NCBI RefSeq assembly: GCF_001625215.2 | Contig: NC_030389.2 | Location: 45,311,454-45,375,453, forward strand | Length of the DNA stretch: 64,000 bases | Source: Daucus carota subsp. sativus | Lineage: Eukaryota; Streptophyta; Magnoliopsida; Apiales; Apiaceae | Direction of reading: 5' to 3' | Shown here: piece by piece, positions 1 through 17,817 of the stretch | Layout: the number at the start of each line of letters is the position of its first letter | Numbering within the stretch: position 1 is the stretch's first letter | Notes under the pieces: generated by a model | What the model was told of the DNA's origin: nothing | What the model saw: the letters and a program-made list of their open reading frames with translations, nothing else | The model's database searches: none | Made by a program: the position numbers and the translations under genes

Positions 1-138
1 TTTTAGTAATTTGAAGATAACTTGCAGTACTATGACCCGTGATTTTGTAGCTGTTTTGTTATTTAGATGCTTTGCGGGGGATATGTGAACCTATGTATTT
101 ATGGATGTTAATGATCAGTTGTTTTGTTGAATATGTAG

Positions 139-1955
139 GGTGTCTTTGGTGTTTATGATGGACATGGAGGAAGTAAGGCTGCACAATTTGTAGCGGAAAA
201 GTTACATGGTAATATTAAAGAGATGCTTGACAAAGTTCCAGAGAATGGAGATAAGGAAGAAGCTGTAAAACTAGGGTATTTGAAAACCGATCAGGATTTC
301 CTTAAGCAGGTCATTATGCTTATTTTGACCTATTGCGATTTTTCTGATATTAATTATGTTTATGCTGCATTTATGTGTTTCTGATTAACTAAGGGCGAAC
401 CTAATGCCTTTAAACCTCTTCTTATGACTATAGAACTCCTTATAGTCACTACTCATTAACTAACAGTATCAATGTATATAAAGCTATGTATCTCCACAGT
501 TTTCCTGATCTTATTGTAAATTTTATTTGATTAAATTTTCACTACTAGAAATGGTTGATTAACAAGGGGTGATAAATGCAGGGTGTTAGTAGTGGTGCTT
601 GCTGTGTGACAGCCTTGATCGAGGGAAACGAGCTTATAGTCTCGAATGTAGGTGACTGCAGAGCTGTTCTTTGTCGAGCTGGCACAGCTGATGCCATAAC
701 AAAAGATCATAGAGCATCTGAGGAGGACGAAAGGAAAAGAATAGAGGATAAGGTAGAAACCTGCATTGTATGTACCATTTTATTAGAAATATGTAGTATT
801 GGTAGTGATTTTGATTGTTCCCCTTGATATTGTGATTTAGGGAGGATATGTGGAGATGCACCGGGGAGCTTGGAGAGTTCATGGAGTACTATCCGTTTCC
901 AGAAGTATTGGAGATGCTCACTTGAAGAATTGGGTGCTAGCTGAGCCTGATACGAAAATCTTACATTTGACTTCGGATATGGAATATCTTGTATTAGCTT
1001 CTGATGGGCTGTGGGAACAGGTATTGAAGTAGGAGAATATTTACAGATAAGGAGCAACCTTATTTTTAAGAATATCTAATAATTATATATTTTTCCTGAT
1101 TGACTAGTAGAATTTTCATGTATTCTTGCACTTTTCTCCTTTTAAACTTTGATTTACAATTTTTAGGTAGGGAATCAAGAAGCTATTGATATTCTGTTGC
1201 GGTCGTGTTCTGTAGAAAGGAAACCTGGAGCTAGTGTAGACACTGTTAGTGTGAATGATGATGCATATGACTGCAAAGGTTCAAGTACTTCACCAAAGTT
1301 ACGCAGACTATCACTAATCAAGAAAAATACAAGGTTGGGGAGTTCCCCTATCTACAGGAAGAGAATTAGTTGCTGCACGAAAAGTGATGATTTTGGTTGT
1401 GAAAATGAAAGTCCTACATCAAAGGCTCGAAGGATATCACTGGTTCACCACATGAAGTTGAAACCTCAGATGCCAAGTGAAGAACATACTGTCAATCAGT
1501 GCAAGGAAATTCAATGCGATTATCTTTGTGAAAATGTAAGTCCTCCATCCAAGGCTCAAAGGATATCACAGGCAAACCAAATAAAGACGAGACCTCAGAT
1601 GTCAAGTCAAGAAATTAGCATTAATCGGTGGAAGGAGCCCTTACTGGCAAACCAAACGAACATGAAACCTAGAACACAAACTCAGGAAAATAGCATATAT
1701 CAGCAGAAGGAAAATGTGAAGAATTCTACTGGTGAAGATGTATTCCTGCCATCAAAAGTTCAAGAACTTTCACCTGTAAACCAACTGAAGATAAAACCTC
1801 AGGCACCAAGTCACCAACATAGCATCGATAAGAAGAGGCTAAGTTCCGGGGGACTCATTGCTGCTTGCAAAGAGCTTGCGAATCTTGCACTAAGCAGGGG
1901 TAGTTTAGATGACATTACTGTGATGATTATTGATCTACACCGTCTTAAAGACTAA
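139..1955 (+). CDS. Protein phosphatase 2C, 3' part (group B/AP2C-like)
   Basis: Metal-dependent Ser/Thr phosphatase of the PPM/PP2C family; the 5' exons lie before the window. Visible exons are 139-309, 582-752, 841-1020 and 1167-1955, all with AG/GT borders, giving 436 codons and a TAA stop. Family motifs are present in order: VYDGHGG (metal-binding Asp), [24 protein letters not shown] and, near the C-terminus, SLDDITVMI with the last metal-binding Asp. All visible catalytic Asp residues are intact. Between DGLWEQ and the final domain strand lies a Ser/Lys-rich insert of about 200 residues built from degenerate repeats (SPxSKAxRIS, KPQMPSxE). A shorter Ser-rich insert is known in some group B PP2Cs, which act in stress and MAPK signalling; assignment to that group is from memory. 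Confidence 0.9.
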
Positions 1956-2385
1956 TTCGACTGTTTTTTTTTTCATTCGGATTATAGTTGCATTGCTCTC
2001 GAAAACACAAGTATAATTTACATTTAATCTGGGACAGTCGGTTGTTCTTCATATTCTTGACTTTTGCAGTTGCATGTTACCCTGTGAACAGCACTGAAAT
2101 CATTTTGTTAGTAAGTAATGAGATATATAGGTGGTATAAATGTGCAAAGAATAAAAATATTGTTGTAATATACTAACTTCTATATTATGAGAGCTGTTAT
2201 TATTATGGCAAGTAAATAAAGAGAATGTGTATTGTTAGGTACAAGTTCTTACATTCTGTAAGAGTGTATTAATAGCAAAATAAAAGGGAACATGTAAAAA
2301 ATATATTGTAACAATCTATGTATAACAAGTATAAGCTTTTTTCCTATGACATCGATGACATGGTAAACGATTTGTTTGCATCAAT
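1956..2385. other. Intergenic, PP2C 3' flank
   Basis: AT-rich sequence after the PP2C stop, presumably its 3' UTR and spacer. The short ORF at 1988-2176 has no recognisable similarity and I do not regard it as a gene. Confidence 0.6.
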
Positions 2386-2458
2386 GACTCCGTGGCCCAA
2401 TGGATAAGGCGCTGGTCTACGAAACCAGAGATTCTGGGTTCGATCCCCAGCGGAGTCG
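2386..2458 (+). tRNA. tRNA-Arg (ACG)
   Basis: A 73-nt cloverleaf without intron. The 7-bp acceptor stem pairs GACTCCG with CGGAGTC, followed by discriminator G. The anticodon stem CTGGT/ACCAG encloses the loop CTACGAA with anticodon ACG. The T arm reads CTGGGTTCGATCCCCAG, a perfect 5-bp stem with the B box. The D arm has an A-box-like TGGCCCAATGG. A T-rich tract follows downstream, as expected for Pol III termination. Confidence 0.97.
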
Positions 2459-2717
2459 CATTGTATTTTTGGTAACTTTTGAGCAAAATGTTTTATTTTT
2501 TAAACAGCTTAGCTGCTTACATAAATTTTAGTTTGCTTACTGAATTGCACAAGTTTCTGCTATAAAATGAGAGCCGGGGAGAACCAGAATCTTTTCCTAA
2601 ATTAAAGGAGGTGTAGGAAAAGTGTCCACCAAGACGTAAAAAGGCAAAAAAAACATCACATTTCATAAAAATGCTGTGTACAAATTCAACACTGATTTGT
2701 TACAATGAATTACAGTA

Positions 2718-5244
2718 TTACAAAGGCCTGTGACATGCTTCACTGATGGCTATTGATGGATCAGAGAAAGACCCGTCTAGAATTTGGTCAGCAACCAATT
2801 TGTTTGCAGCTTCGGAATAATGTATACCATCCCAGCTAAGGTATTCTGCTGGCTTTTCACAAGAAGTTCCATACAATTCAGTGCCATTCACTAAAGATTT
2901 CCGCCCACACCTTGCACGATAGTCTCCATAATGCCCGCAGCAGTAACCAAGAGGACCGCTGAAACCTGGACAAAAACAGGGTGTAATTGATTAGTACTAG
3001 GCTGAAGTGGTTTGCAATATACCCATCACTATTGTAAATAGTTCAAATAGATAATGATGCTTGACGATAATCTATGGCGACTTAGAGAGAGAATAAATGA
3101 TGATATTAGCAACGTTTCTGATACTCATATCATTTCTTATATAGTTGTATAAGCATGATCACTGTATAAAGCTTACCATATTTTTTTGCTTCACTGATGA
3201 GAGCATATTTGACGGAGTAAATATCAACATAAGTGATAAATACATCACTGAGTTGTGTCCTTAGCTGGCTTATTTTGTCCTTAAGTTGCCTATTGAATTC
3301 CTGCGCTAAATCGTTGTAAGACTTCACACAGCCATTTTGGTCAGAATTGCCTGCTTTTGGGGGATAGTTGACAACAAAAAAGGGCAAGCACCCAATTGGA
3401 CCTGTATTATGGATCCAAAATGTCCTTGCTCCCAGTTGGTGCAGATTCTGAAAATATCCAAGCAGATTATTATTAAGTCAATGCCATAACAACTGATGCA
3501 AATTGTAGATATTAATGCTCGATTGATCTGACTGCACAGTAAACCAACTATGGTATTGCACTATCGCTAGAAAATGTGGGTAAGCTATGAATTTGCACTG
3601 TCGCTAGAATATGTGCACACTACCTTTACGTTAAGAGAAAACTCATTAATAATATTTGGAATGTGTTTTTGAACTTCTTCTACTCTCATTGATGTAATGC
3701 CAGCATGAAGATCATTCTGTCCGGTGTCCATCGTGTACAGAGCTTTCGAGAAGTCCTCCGGTCTTGGAAGACCACTTTTGTGGTATGAGTTTTTTGCTGA
3801 AAATTAATTGTGGATAGAACATGAGTATAAAGGTTCACAAGCTGGTGGCTGTTAACCATTACAATTTACAAATATTACTCGGTCAACATAAAAGACTCTT
3901 TAAGTTGGCTCTTTGTAAAACTGACGGGAAAATGGTTACGTTTAAAATTTGATAAGTGCTTCTCAAAATATAAATAACAAAATTTTCACTTGCAATATAT
4001 AAAGTAGCCTTACACAAATATGTACATGAATCAAAGTTAAGAAACTCAGAATATAGTCTAACAATAAAGATTTCTATATGAAATTGTTCTGTGGAATGTG
4101 GATTAAAAGAAAAAATTTATAGTATATGTTCATATCAAAAGTCAAAACCAACCTTCTGTATATAACTCAGCAGTCCTTTCTTTAAATTGTTCAAACTGCA
4201 AAAGCTGTATATTGAGGGAGAGAGGGTTGACATGTCCCTTTAATATTGCAGAATCAGCTGGCTGGATGGAAGAACCACTAGCAGCAAAATTTGCTCCATG
4301 TCGAAAATTTGCTCCAATAGAATCCAGGTATGCACTTAAATACGGTAATCCCAACTTTTCAGCTGCATTCATTTAACACAGATAACCATCAAATTTCACA
4401 CTTTGAAGGCAACGTCATCGCATATTTTCCTGTCATAAAGCAAGATCCTGCCCAGAAATCCTTTCAGACTAAAGACATTGATATGACTAAGCTACTTGTC
4501 CCTATTTTCTTTATATACTATATCGCTTACATATTAATGCATTAGATCATTACTAAACATCCATAGTAATCTTTTAAGACTTGCTAGTTAATTCCTCTTT
4601 GAGCAACATTCCAAACAAATTACACGATAAATGTACTTTATATTCAACATATGCTAAGACGACGCCACAATTTGTCAATTGAGCAAATTTCCACATTCAT
4701 CAATTTAGTCCAAGATTGCAGAAAATACAGATAGAAATCATGGTACAAACTCTTATGTCGAATCAACAACACGGGAACAAAAATAAACACTGTGCCAAAT
4801 ATGTCTAGCCTTACGCAACCTAAAACGCTAAATTACATAAAACTGGATCATTAACTTTCCTGGCTCATATCATTACTCACAAACAAAATGTCAGCCAAAT
4901 TTTATTTTTTTACCTACAAAATCAATAATGAGACGACCATCGCAGTACCGCCCAGCAGGTTTCCCAAAAAAGGTCTGCCCATTCGGAAGAGAAAGGCGAC
5001 CAAAGGTAGCAGAAACAGCTCCAGTATCCGAATTGGAGTCACCAAAGTTATAAATTGCTGGAAACTGGCAAAAACTAGAGTGATCAAGATCCAATCTTTT
5101 TCGACTTTTTAGTCCCCCCATAGATAGGAAAATCAAGAATGCAGCTGATATAACAACCCCAAAAGTTACAACCTCAGCACTCCTCTTTAGCCCACATGGG
5201 CCTCTCCATCTTGTACTTAAGCTACTGGGTCTTACCCCATCCAT
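2718..5244 (-). CDS. GDSL esterase/lipase (SGNH hydrolase)
   Basis: Five exons on the minus strand: 4914-5244, 4153-4362, 3624-3796, 3177-3447 and 2718-2965, 1233 nt in total, encoding 410 aa. An N-terminal hydrophobic stretch (about residues 27-42) could be a signal peptide or signal anchor, so the product is probably secreted or membrane-tethered. The SGNH blocks are all visible: GDSNSDTG (nucleophile Ser), GANFAASGSS (oxyanion Gly), TGQNDL (Asn) and WDGIHY (Asp and His). The family hydrolyses acyl esters in cell wall, cuticle or lipid substrates. This subgroup includes ENOD8-like proteins and proteins annotated as alpha-L-fucosidase, but the substrate cannot be read from sequence. Start chosen as the only upstream in-frame ATG (cat at 5242-5244). 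Confidence 0.93.
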
Positions 5245-6155
5245 AGTGATGCTTTTGGTTGAGGACTTTTGTCAAGCAGGTTAGAGATATCAACGCAGGT
5301 GTCTATTTTAGGTTGGGTTCCGCAGGATACTTGCATTTTTTCACTTTTACCGTTAAATTCAGCTGAGTTGAACTTGTTATCTGTGTAGTAGATCTATGTG
5401 TCCGATAGGTATCTGTGTTCGAAATATCTCTGATTTATTAATTTTTTTAAATTAATTCTTAATTGATTCTAAAAAGTATTTTATTGACTTATGATTTCGT
5501 TAAAAAAATTTAATTCATTAAAAAATCTCCGTTAAATTCTTAACGTCGACCGATTAGTTCCAAATCTCGATTTCTACGATCATATAATTATTCTGGTTTT
5601 TTTTGATTTCTTGATATATATGTAGTCAACTGCTTCAGTTATTCTTAGTTTTTTTTTGTTTTCCATGGATGGGAATTTGAAGCTAGAATTTTCTGGATTT
5701 TTTTACAGATTTTTTTGTTAGGAACAATGACCTCATAACGAAAATATCGTTTTTAGGATAATGTTGTAAACAAGGGAATCAAGCTTAATCGGTGAGGACA
5801 CATAATAAAGATTAATCGTATATTAATTGGATTGGTCGGATGATTAATTATATAACTGAATATTTAATCAGTTCGACGAGTTGCGGAACATGGATTAATG
5901 GGTGATTAAAAATAGAGGCCCAGGAGGCCAGGAGTATTAAACCAGACCTAGTAAAATAAACTAGCATACAGTTGACTCCTTGTCCTTGACTTGGCTTGTC
6001 CAATGTACACGCCAAAAGTTGAACTTTCAACGATTTGGAATCATCATGCATCTAAATATGCTTTGTTTAAGTGGAAAAGGTTGTATTGTGATCATGGTCA
6101 GCGTTTGCTCACTGATTTAAGTTGATCGAGTTCCTGGAACAAGAAACAAAATTTG
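5245..6155. other. Intergenic between divergent GDSL and receptor-kinase genes
   Basis: Shared upstream region of the minus-strand GDSL gene and the plus-strand kinase gene. It is AT-rich with several T runs. No repeat structure, RNA gene or convincing extra ORF is seen; the 67-codon minus-strand ORF at 5848-6051 looks like chance. Confidence 0.6.
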
Positions 6156-9402
<3,247 letters not shown>

Positions 9403-9660
9403 TGTTTCCTATCATTCATTTGCCATAATTTCTTACACCATTATGTAAAGAAACACTTCAATGGTTGCATCCCTCTTGTAGGTGTCGACTTCTCTTGCTT
9501 GTGGTATATTTGTGTCTTTACACATAGTGAATGATAATTTTTATTGGCGGAGATTTTTGTGCATTTTTTTTTGTCAGGAGAGATTTTTGTGCATTTTAGT
9601 ACATCAGAAATGATAAGAATCTCTCATTTAACTAAAAAGTGATTTTTATTGTGTGTGAAT

Positions 9661-10303
9661 TAGGGGTGATCACGGTCTGGTTTAAACCGCAAAATCCGTA
9701 TAAACCAATCCGATATTAATCCGATCCAAACCGAACCGAAATGACGTTTACGGTTCGGCTTCAACTAATTTAAAAAACCGTGGTTCATGGGTTGGTTTCG
9801 GTTTTATATTAAACCAACCCGTTATCAAACCGAACCGCATATTATATATACAATATAAATATTTAATATTATATATACACAAAATATTAATTTTATATAA
9901 ATATATTAATTTTTTAGTTTATACTTGTTGGGTTGTTGGTTAGTTACTTACTTACCTTATCAATACGGTCATATCAATTCAGTAATCCATGACTACGATT
10001 CAAGTTTATGCATTTTATTAGACTAAAGTTTGTATTTTAATTTAACTACGTGAAATTGTGTAAAATAGAGACAAAATGATACTTTATTTTTTAGTATTAT
10101 TCATGAATTTTCATCTCTGATTGTAAGCCTTAGTTATAAACTGATCAATCCGCTTAATCGAACCATCAAAAACCGCACCGCTTGGTCCGGGTTAATTGGT
10201 TTGCGGGCCACGGGTTGGTTTGAGATTTTAAAAAACCGCTAATATATGGTTTGGTTCCGGTTCTACCTCCAATCCGAACCAAACCGGATCACGATCACCC
10301 CTA
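9661..10303. mobile_element. Non-autonomous hAT-like element
   Basis: 643 bp bounded by imperfect terminal inverted repeats starting TAGGGGTGATC at the left and ending GATCACCCCTA at the right; about 30 bp at each end pair when one is inverted. It is flanked by an identical 8-bp direct repeat GTGTGAAT (9653-9660 and 10304-10311). An 8-bp target duplication with a TAGGGGTG-type end is characteristic of the hAT superfamily. The interior is AT-rich, with AACCG-type motifs repeated near both ends and no transposase ORF, so it needs an enzyme supplied elsewhere. The clean duplication suggests a fairly recent insertion. Confidence 0.88.
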
Positions 10304-10682
10304 GTGTGAATGAATACAAACTAAAAATCTGATATTTTATTCATGATTGTAGCAATTTGTGGAAAATTCCTAAAATGTGCAATATTCCACATTCTTAAGA
10401 TTATAATTTCCTTTACGGCTTGTTTATCAAACCATGGAATAGACATTTATTATGCATGAAATTTTCAAATTTCGGTTATGATATTATTAACACGGTTATA
10501 TTTCATGTTATAATAAACATATATTATGCATGAAATTTGAATATGAAACTGTCACAATTTATGTTTTTTCTATCCGTTATCTTACCATATATTTAATTCA
10601 TATATTAATAGTAAACCTTTTAGTAGTGAATCTAAAGTTCAGATATTTGAGAAAACTAACCTTTAAAAATATGGTTACATAA

Positions 10683-11479
10683 CGCCATCTCCAATAGTGA
10701 AATCAGTTTTTGGCCTAAATCTTGGTCCAAATTTAGACCGAATCATCTTTTCATTCCAACAGTTTGGTCTAAATTTTGGTCCAAATTATATATCAATATT
10801 TTATTCTTCTAACTATCTTTATATTATTATTTTAATATTTTAACAATAATATAAAATCTCATATTAATAGTAAACTTAATAAATTCATTAATTTAGAAAA
10901 ACATTACATTTAAATAAAGAAAATAAAAGAAAACTTAACATTTTATTTAATAAACTAAAATAAAAATTACAAAGATTCAATACTACTCGGAATTAATGTA
11001 TTATTCTCAGAAATGCTCAATTAATGCTCTCGGGGTGCAAAAAACTTCTTTAGTTTTTATTTTTCGATGTCGTCCAAGAAATTGTTGAAATCGAGCATTT
11101 TCATCATTATCGAATGTAATTTTTATCTTACCAAATGCAATCTTTATCTTATGTTTAATGTATTGTAAAATTCAATTTTTTTAAGAGTGTTGAATTTTAT
11201 TATATTTCATAAATATATACAATTATTTAAAAAATATATTAAATTTAATTTATTACTATTTAATAATTGTATTAAAATATAATCATTTAATTAACAAAAT
11301 ATACAATAGATAAAAAGTTATTATTATATTACTAAAAAGATTTAGGCCGGTGAATAGTGCCGGACTAGGCCAGTACTGTTCACGGGCCTAAATTTGGACC
11401 AAGATTTAAGCCACTGTTGGAAAGATTTAGGCCGAAATCGGTCCCAATTTGGACCTTTAGTCCACTGTTGGATTTGCCC
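10683..11479. mobile_element. PIF/Harbinger-like (Tourist-type) element
   Basis: 797 bp with imperfect terminal inverted repeats (left CGCCATCTCCAATAGTG; right end inverted GGGCAAATCCAACAGTG) and a 3-bp TAA repeat on both sides (10680-10682, 11480-11482). The subterminal parts also mirror each other, with phrases such as GGCCTAAATCTTGGTCC on the left and their complement on the right. A TAA/TTA target site fits PIF/Harbinger. No transposase ORF is visible. The ends differ by several substitutions, so it is older than the hAT element. Confidence 0.75.
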
Positions 11480-11749
11480 TAATATGCAGTTGTCAGTTGA
11501 ATGATTAGCTTAATGTATGGCTCATTTATCAGCTGTTCTATAAGATACAAGATAGATATGGAGCGATAATACGTAAAATAAATCTGCTAGATAAAAAGAA
11601 TGTTCGGTTTGCAGATTCATTGCCATTTTGCTTCTCTTATCTATTTTATTTGTTGTGTGTCCGAAGAAAAAACATAAATATTCAAGATTGTGTATTTTAA
11701 AAAATCTGTTCCAAAAGTGAAAACAAAGCAGGAAAATCATAAATTTTGT

Positions 11750-11970
11750 GAACATAATTGATGTCATCGCTCAAGCACTTTCTTATCTTCATGAACATTC
11801 AAGATTATTCATAGTTCACAGAGACTGGCTGATTTTGGGATGGCTGGAATATTTGGCGGGGAAGAACTATGCAAGGACTACGCAGGGTTCATACGGATTC
11901 ACGATATTGCCACTGGTTAATATAGTAGGACCAGTGATCATATGGTTGGATGTTGATCAAGCCAATACAT
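11750..11970 (+). pseudogene. S-domain receptor kinase fragment
   Basis: A short kinase scrap between the two full copies. The frame beginning at 11748 reads NIIDVIAQALSYLHEHSRL then FIVHRD, the start of the catalytic loop. The stretch that should encode LKASNILLD is missing, and the DFGMAxIFGG part continues in another frame. No ectodomain, glycine loop or C-lobe is recognisable nearby, so this is a dead remnant of a third tandem copy. Confidence 0.8.
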
Positions 11971-12167
11971 AATGGTTTGGTCGTGTTTTCGGGATACAGT
12001 TGTGGTCCTTGTGGAGCTGGATCCAGCTACACTATAGACTTTTGGGAACTGTAGCCGTGGACTTCACCTGGGGCAACAAGACTTAAAAAATATAATACAT
12101 ATTTACCTTGGTACTGTGTGATCATCAGGGTTTGCTCACTGATTTATGTTTGTCAAATTCCTTAAGC

Positions 12168-15351
<3,184 letters not shown>

Positions 15352-16236
15352 TGTTTCCTACCATTCATATCACATACTTCTTACACCCTTCTTTAAGGAA
15401 ACACTTCAAGACTTGGCTTCCCTCTCGTAGGTGTCCGCTTCTCTCGACTTTCTATACACTAAGAACTACTTTTTAATTACGTGGAAGATTTTTGTTGGCG
15501 GAGATTCTTAAAAATTATAATTTCCACCAAGTCATGTGTTCATTCCTTTCTGCTTGTTTATCAAACTTGACTATACATGCCAATTCAACGGCATTTACAT
15601 GAGTTCAGAAGCTTTCACAAGCGAAATATGATTATGAAACTCGCACATTTTATATTATCTGATTAATACAATTTTTTCAAAATTTACAGGACATTTACAG
15701 GACATGCAAAATCGAAAACATATGCAAAAACTTGTCTAAATTATATATTATCGGAGGTTCTCGAAATTCATATATAGGAAAATTGAATTAAAAAACATAA
15801 TTTATATTAACCCAATTTAAATGAATCTTTCTAGATTCAAAAATCTAAATTTGTTCAAAATTCAGAAAAGCAAAAAAAATCTAACAATTTAAGATTTTCA
15901 TAAATAAACATCGAATATATTTAAATTTAATTTAATTAACTCGCGATTGGGCCTAGAAACTATTAAGAGCAGCATGGATCAAACATTTGAAAGATCACCG
16001 GGCCGCCAAAGTCCATCAACCTCATTCTTCATCGTCTCCTACACCGCCGAAAACCAGGTTTCAATGTCTCAATTTCATCGCTCTTAACTTCATTTAATCA
16101 TATTCTAGGGCTATATTTGAATACCCTTTTAGTTTAACATTATTGCATTCTTGTTTATTTCATTTTGTGAGCTTCATTTCACTCTGAAGCTCACAAATTG
16201 ATGATATGTATTCTATATATAGACCACCAATCTGAT
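15352..16236. other. Intergenic, copy B 3' flank and PPR upstream region
   Basis: The first 150 bp resemble the 3' flank of copy A (GTTGGCGGAGAT motif at about 15495 and 9544), showing the duplication included it. The rest is AT-rich. A 5' UTR of the PPR gene is likely after about 15960. In-frame ATGs at 16201 and 16204 precede the start I prefer. Confidence 0.6.
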
Positions 16237-17817
16237 ATGTATAGAGCTCTTGGATGGAAGCGTCTCTCGTATCGTTTTAAGATTGCCCATTTTGTTAAAA
16301 CTGGTCTTATTGATAAAGCACTCCAGTTGTTTGATGAAATGTCTCAGTCAGATTGTAGGGTTTTTAGTGTTGATTATAATAGGATTATTGGGGTTTTGGT
16401 TAAGCATTCTAGGTTTGAGTTAGCTGAGGAGTATTATGCGAAGATGGGTCCGAAAGGGTTTTCGTTGAATTCTTTTACTTACTCGAGGTTTATTAGTGGG
16501 TTGTGTAAGGTTGGGGAGTTTGAAGTTATTCAGAGGCTTTTGGAAGATATGGATAAAGTGGGGGTGGTTCCGGATATGTGGGCGTGTAATTTGTATTTGA
16601 ATCTTTTGTGTTCGGAGAGTTTGGTTGATGTGGCGTTGGAGGTTTTGAGAGTTATGGGTGAGAAGGGAAGGGAGCCGGATGTGGTGAGTTATACTATTGT
16701 TGTTAGTGGGTTGTGCAGGGTGAAGAGAATTGATGATGCTGTTAAGTTGTGGTATTTGATGATTGGGAAAGGTATTGTTCCGGATGATAAGGCTTGTCGG
16801 GCACTTGTTCTTGGTTTGTGTGATTGTGGGAAGGTTGATTTGGCTTATGAGCTTACGTTGGGTGACTTGAAAGGAAGAGTGGAATTTAGCACGGGGATTT
16901 ACAATGTACTTATATGCGGATTTTGTCAAGCTGGGAGGATTGATAAAGCACAGGCAATTAAAACGTTCATGAGAAGGAATGGGTGTAAACCAGATTTGGT
17001 TACTTACAATGTGCTGTTGAATTATTGTTGTGATGAGCTGATGTTGGACGAGGCAGAGAAGTTGGTAGATAAGATGGAGAGAGGTGGGTTGAATCCCGAT
17101 AGCTATAGCTACAACCAACTCCTCAAGGGCTTTTGCAAAGCTCACCGGATTGATAGGGCGTACAAGTTGATGGCGAATAAAATGAGGCTGAAAGGCTTAG
17201 TAGATGTTGTATCATATAACACAATAATTAGAGCACTCTGTGGAGCTTCTCGTACTGAGCAAGCTTATAAGATACTGGAGGAGATGGCCCCTAATGGGAT
17301 TTCTCCTGATGTGGTAACATTTTCAATTCTTATCAAAGCCTTTCTTAGAGAAGGCAGACCCAATTTAGCCAAAAAGCTTCTTGACCAGATGAGAATTTTG
17401 GGCTTGTCACTTGATCGTGTGATGTATACAATCATTGTTGATCACTTGTGTAAGACCGGGAGAACTGGAATGGCTCAAAGCACATTCCGTGATATGATAG
17501 AGCAGGGGATCACCCCTGACGTTGTGTCGTACAATGCACTTATTAATGGGTTTTGCAGGGCATCTCGAGTGTCTGATGCGATGGTTTTATATGAGGAGAT
17601 GCAGACCAAAGGAGTGCATCCAGATGAACTTACTTTCAAATTGGTTATTCGAGGTCTTATACAGGAAAAGAAGCTTTCAATTGCTTGCACAGTCTGGGAT
17701 CAGATGATGGAGAAGGGCTTCACACTTGATAGAGATGTTTCTGAGACACTTATCACTGCTATATCTGACAATGCATCCCGCAGTAAGACAAATGGTTTGT
17801 GTATAATCTTGCCTTAA
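16237..17817 (+). CDS. P-class pentatricopeptide repeat protein
   Basis: Single-exon gene, 526 aa from the chosen ATG. It consists almost wholly of about 13 tandem 35-residue PPR motifs, recognisable from repeated phrases such as PDVVSYNALINGFCRASRV, PDLVTYNVLLNYCCDEL and DVVSYNTIIRALC. No E, DYW or SMR domain follows, so it is P-class. Such proteins bind organellar RNA in a base-specific way and act in stability, processing or translation. The ATG at 16237 gives MYRALGWKRLSYR, which fits the start of related proteins as I remember them; the upstream ATGs at 16201/16204 add only 12 odd residues. The basic N-terminus suggests mitochondrial targeting, but this is not firm. It resembles Arabidopsis At1g13040 from memory. 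Confidence 0.93.
   Translation: MYRALGWKRLSYRFKIAHFVKTGLIDKALQLFDEMSQSDCRVFSVDYNRIIGVLVKHSRFELAEEYYAKMGPKGFSLNSFTYSRFISGLCKVGEFEVIQRLLEDMDKVGVVPDMWACNLYLNLLCSESLVDVALEVLRVMGEKGREPDVVSYTIVVSGLCRVKRIDDAVKLWYLMIGKGIVPDDKACRALVLGLCDCGKVDLAYELTLGDLKGRVEFSTGIYNVLICGFCQAGRIDKAQAIKTFMRRNGCKPDLVTYNVLLNYCCDELMLDEAEKLVDKMERGGLNPDSYSYNQLLKGFCKAHRIDRAYKLMANKMRLKGLVDVVSYNTIIRALCGASRTEQAYKILEEMAPNGISPDVVTFSILIKAFLREGRPNLAKKLLDQMRILGLSLDRVMYTIIVDHLCKTGRTGMAQSTFRDMIEQGITPDVVSYNALINGFCRASRVSDAMVLYEEMQTKGVHPDELTFKLVIRGLIQEKKLSIACTVWDQMMEKGFTLDRDVSETLITAISDNASRSKTNGLCIILP

Noticed and set aside
16420-17145. 241-codon minus-strand ORF opposite the PPR gene
   Set aside because: It is a shadow of the repetitive PPR coding sequence; the plus-strand frame has clear PPR motifs and the minus frame none.
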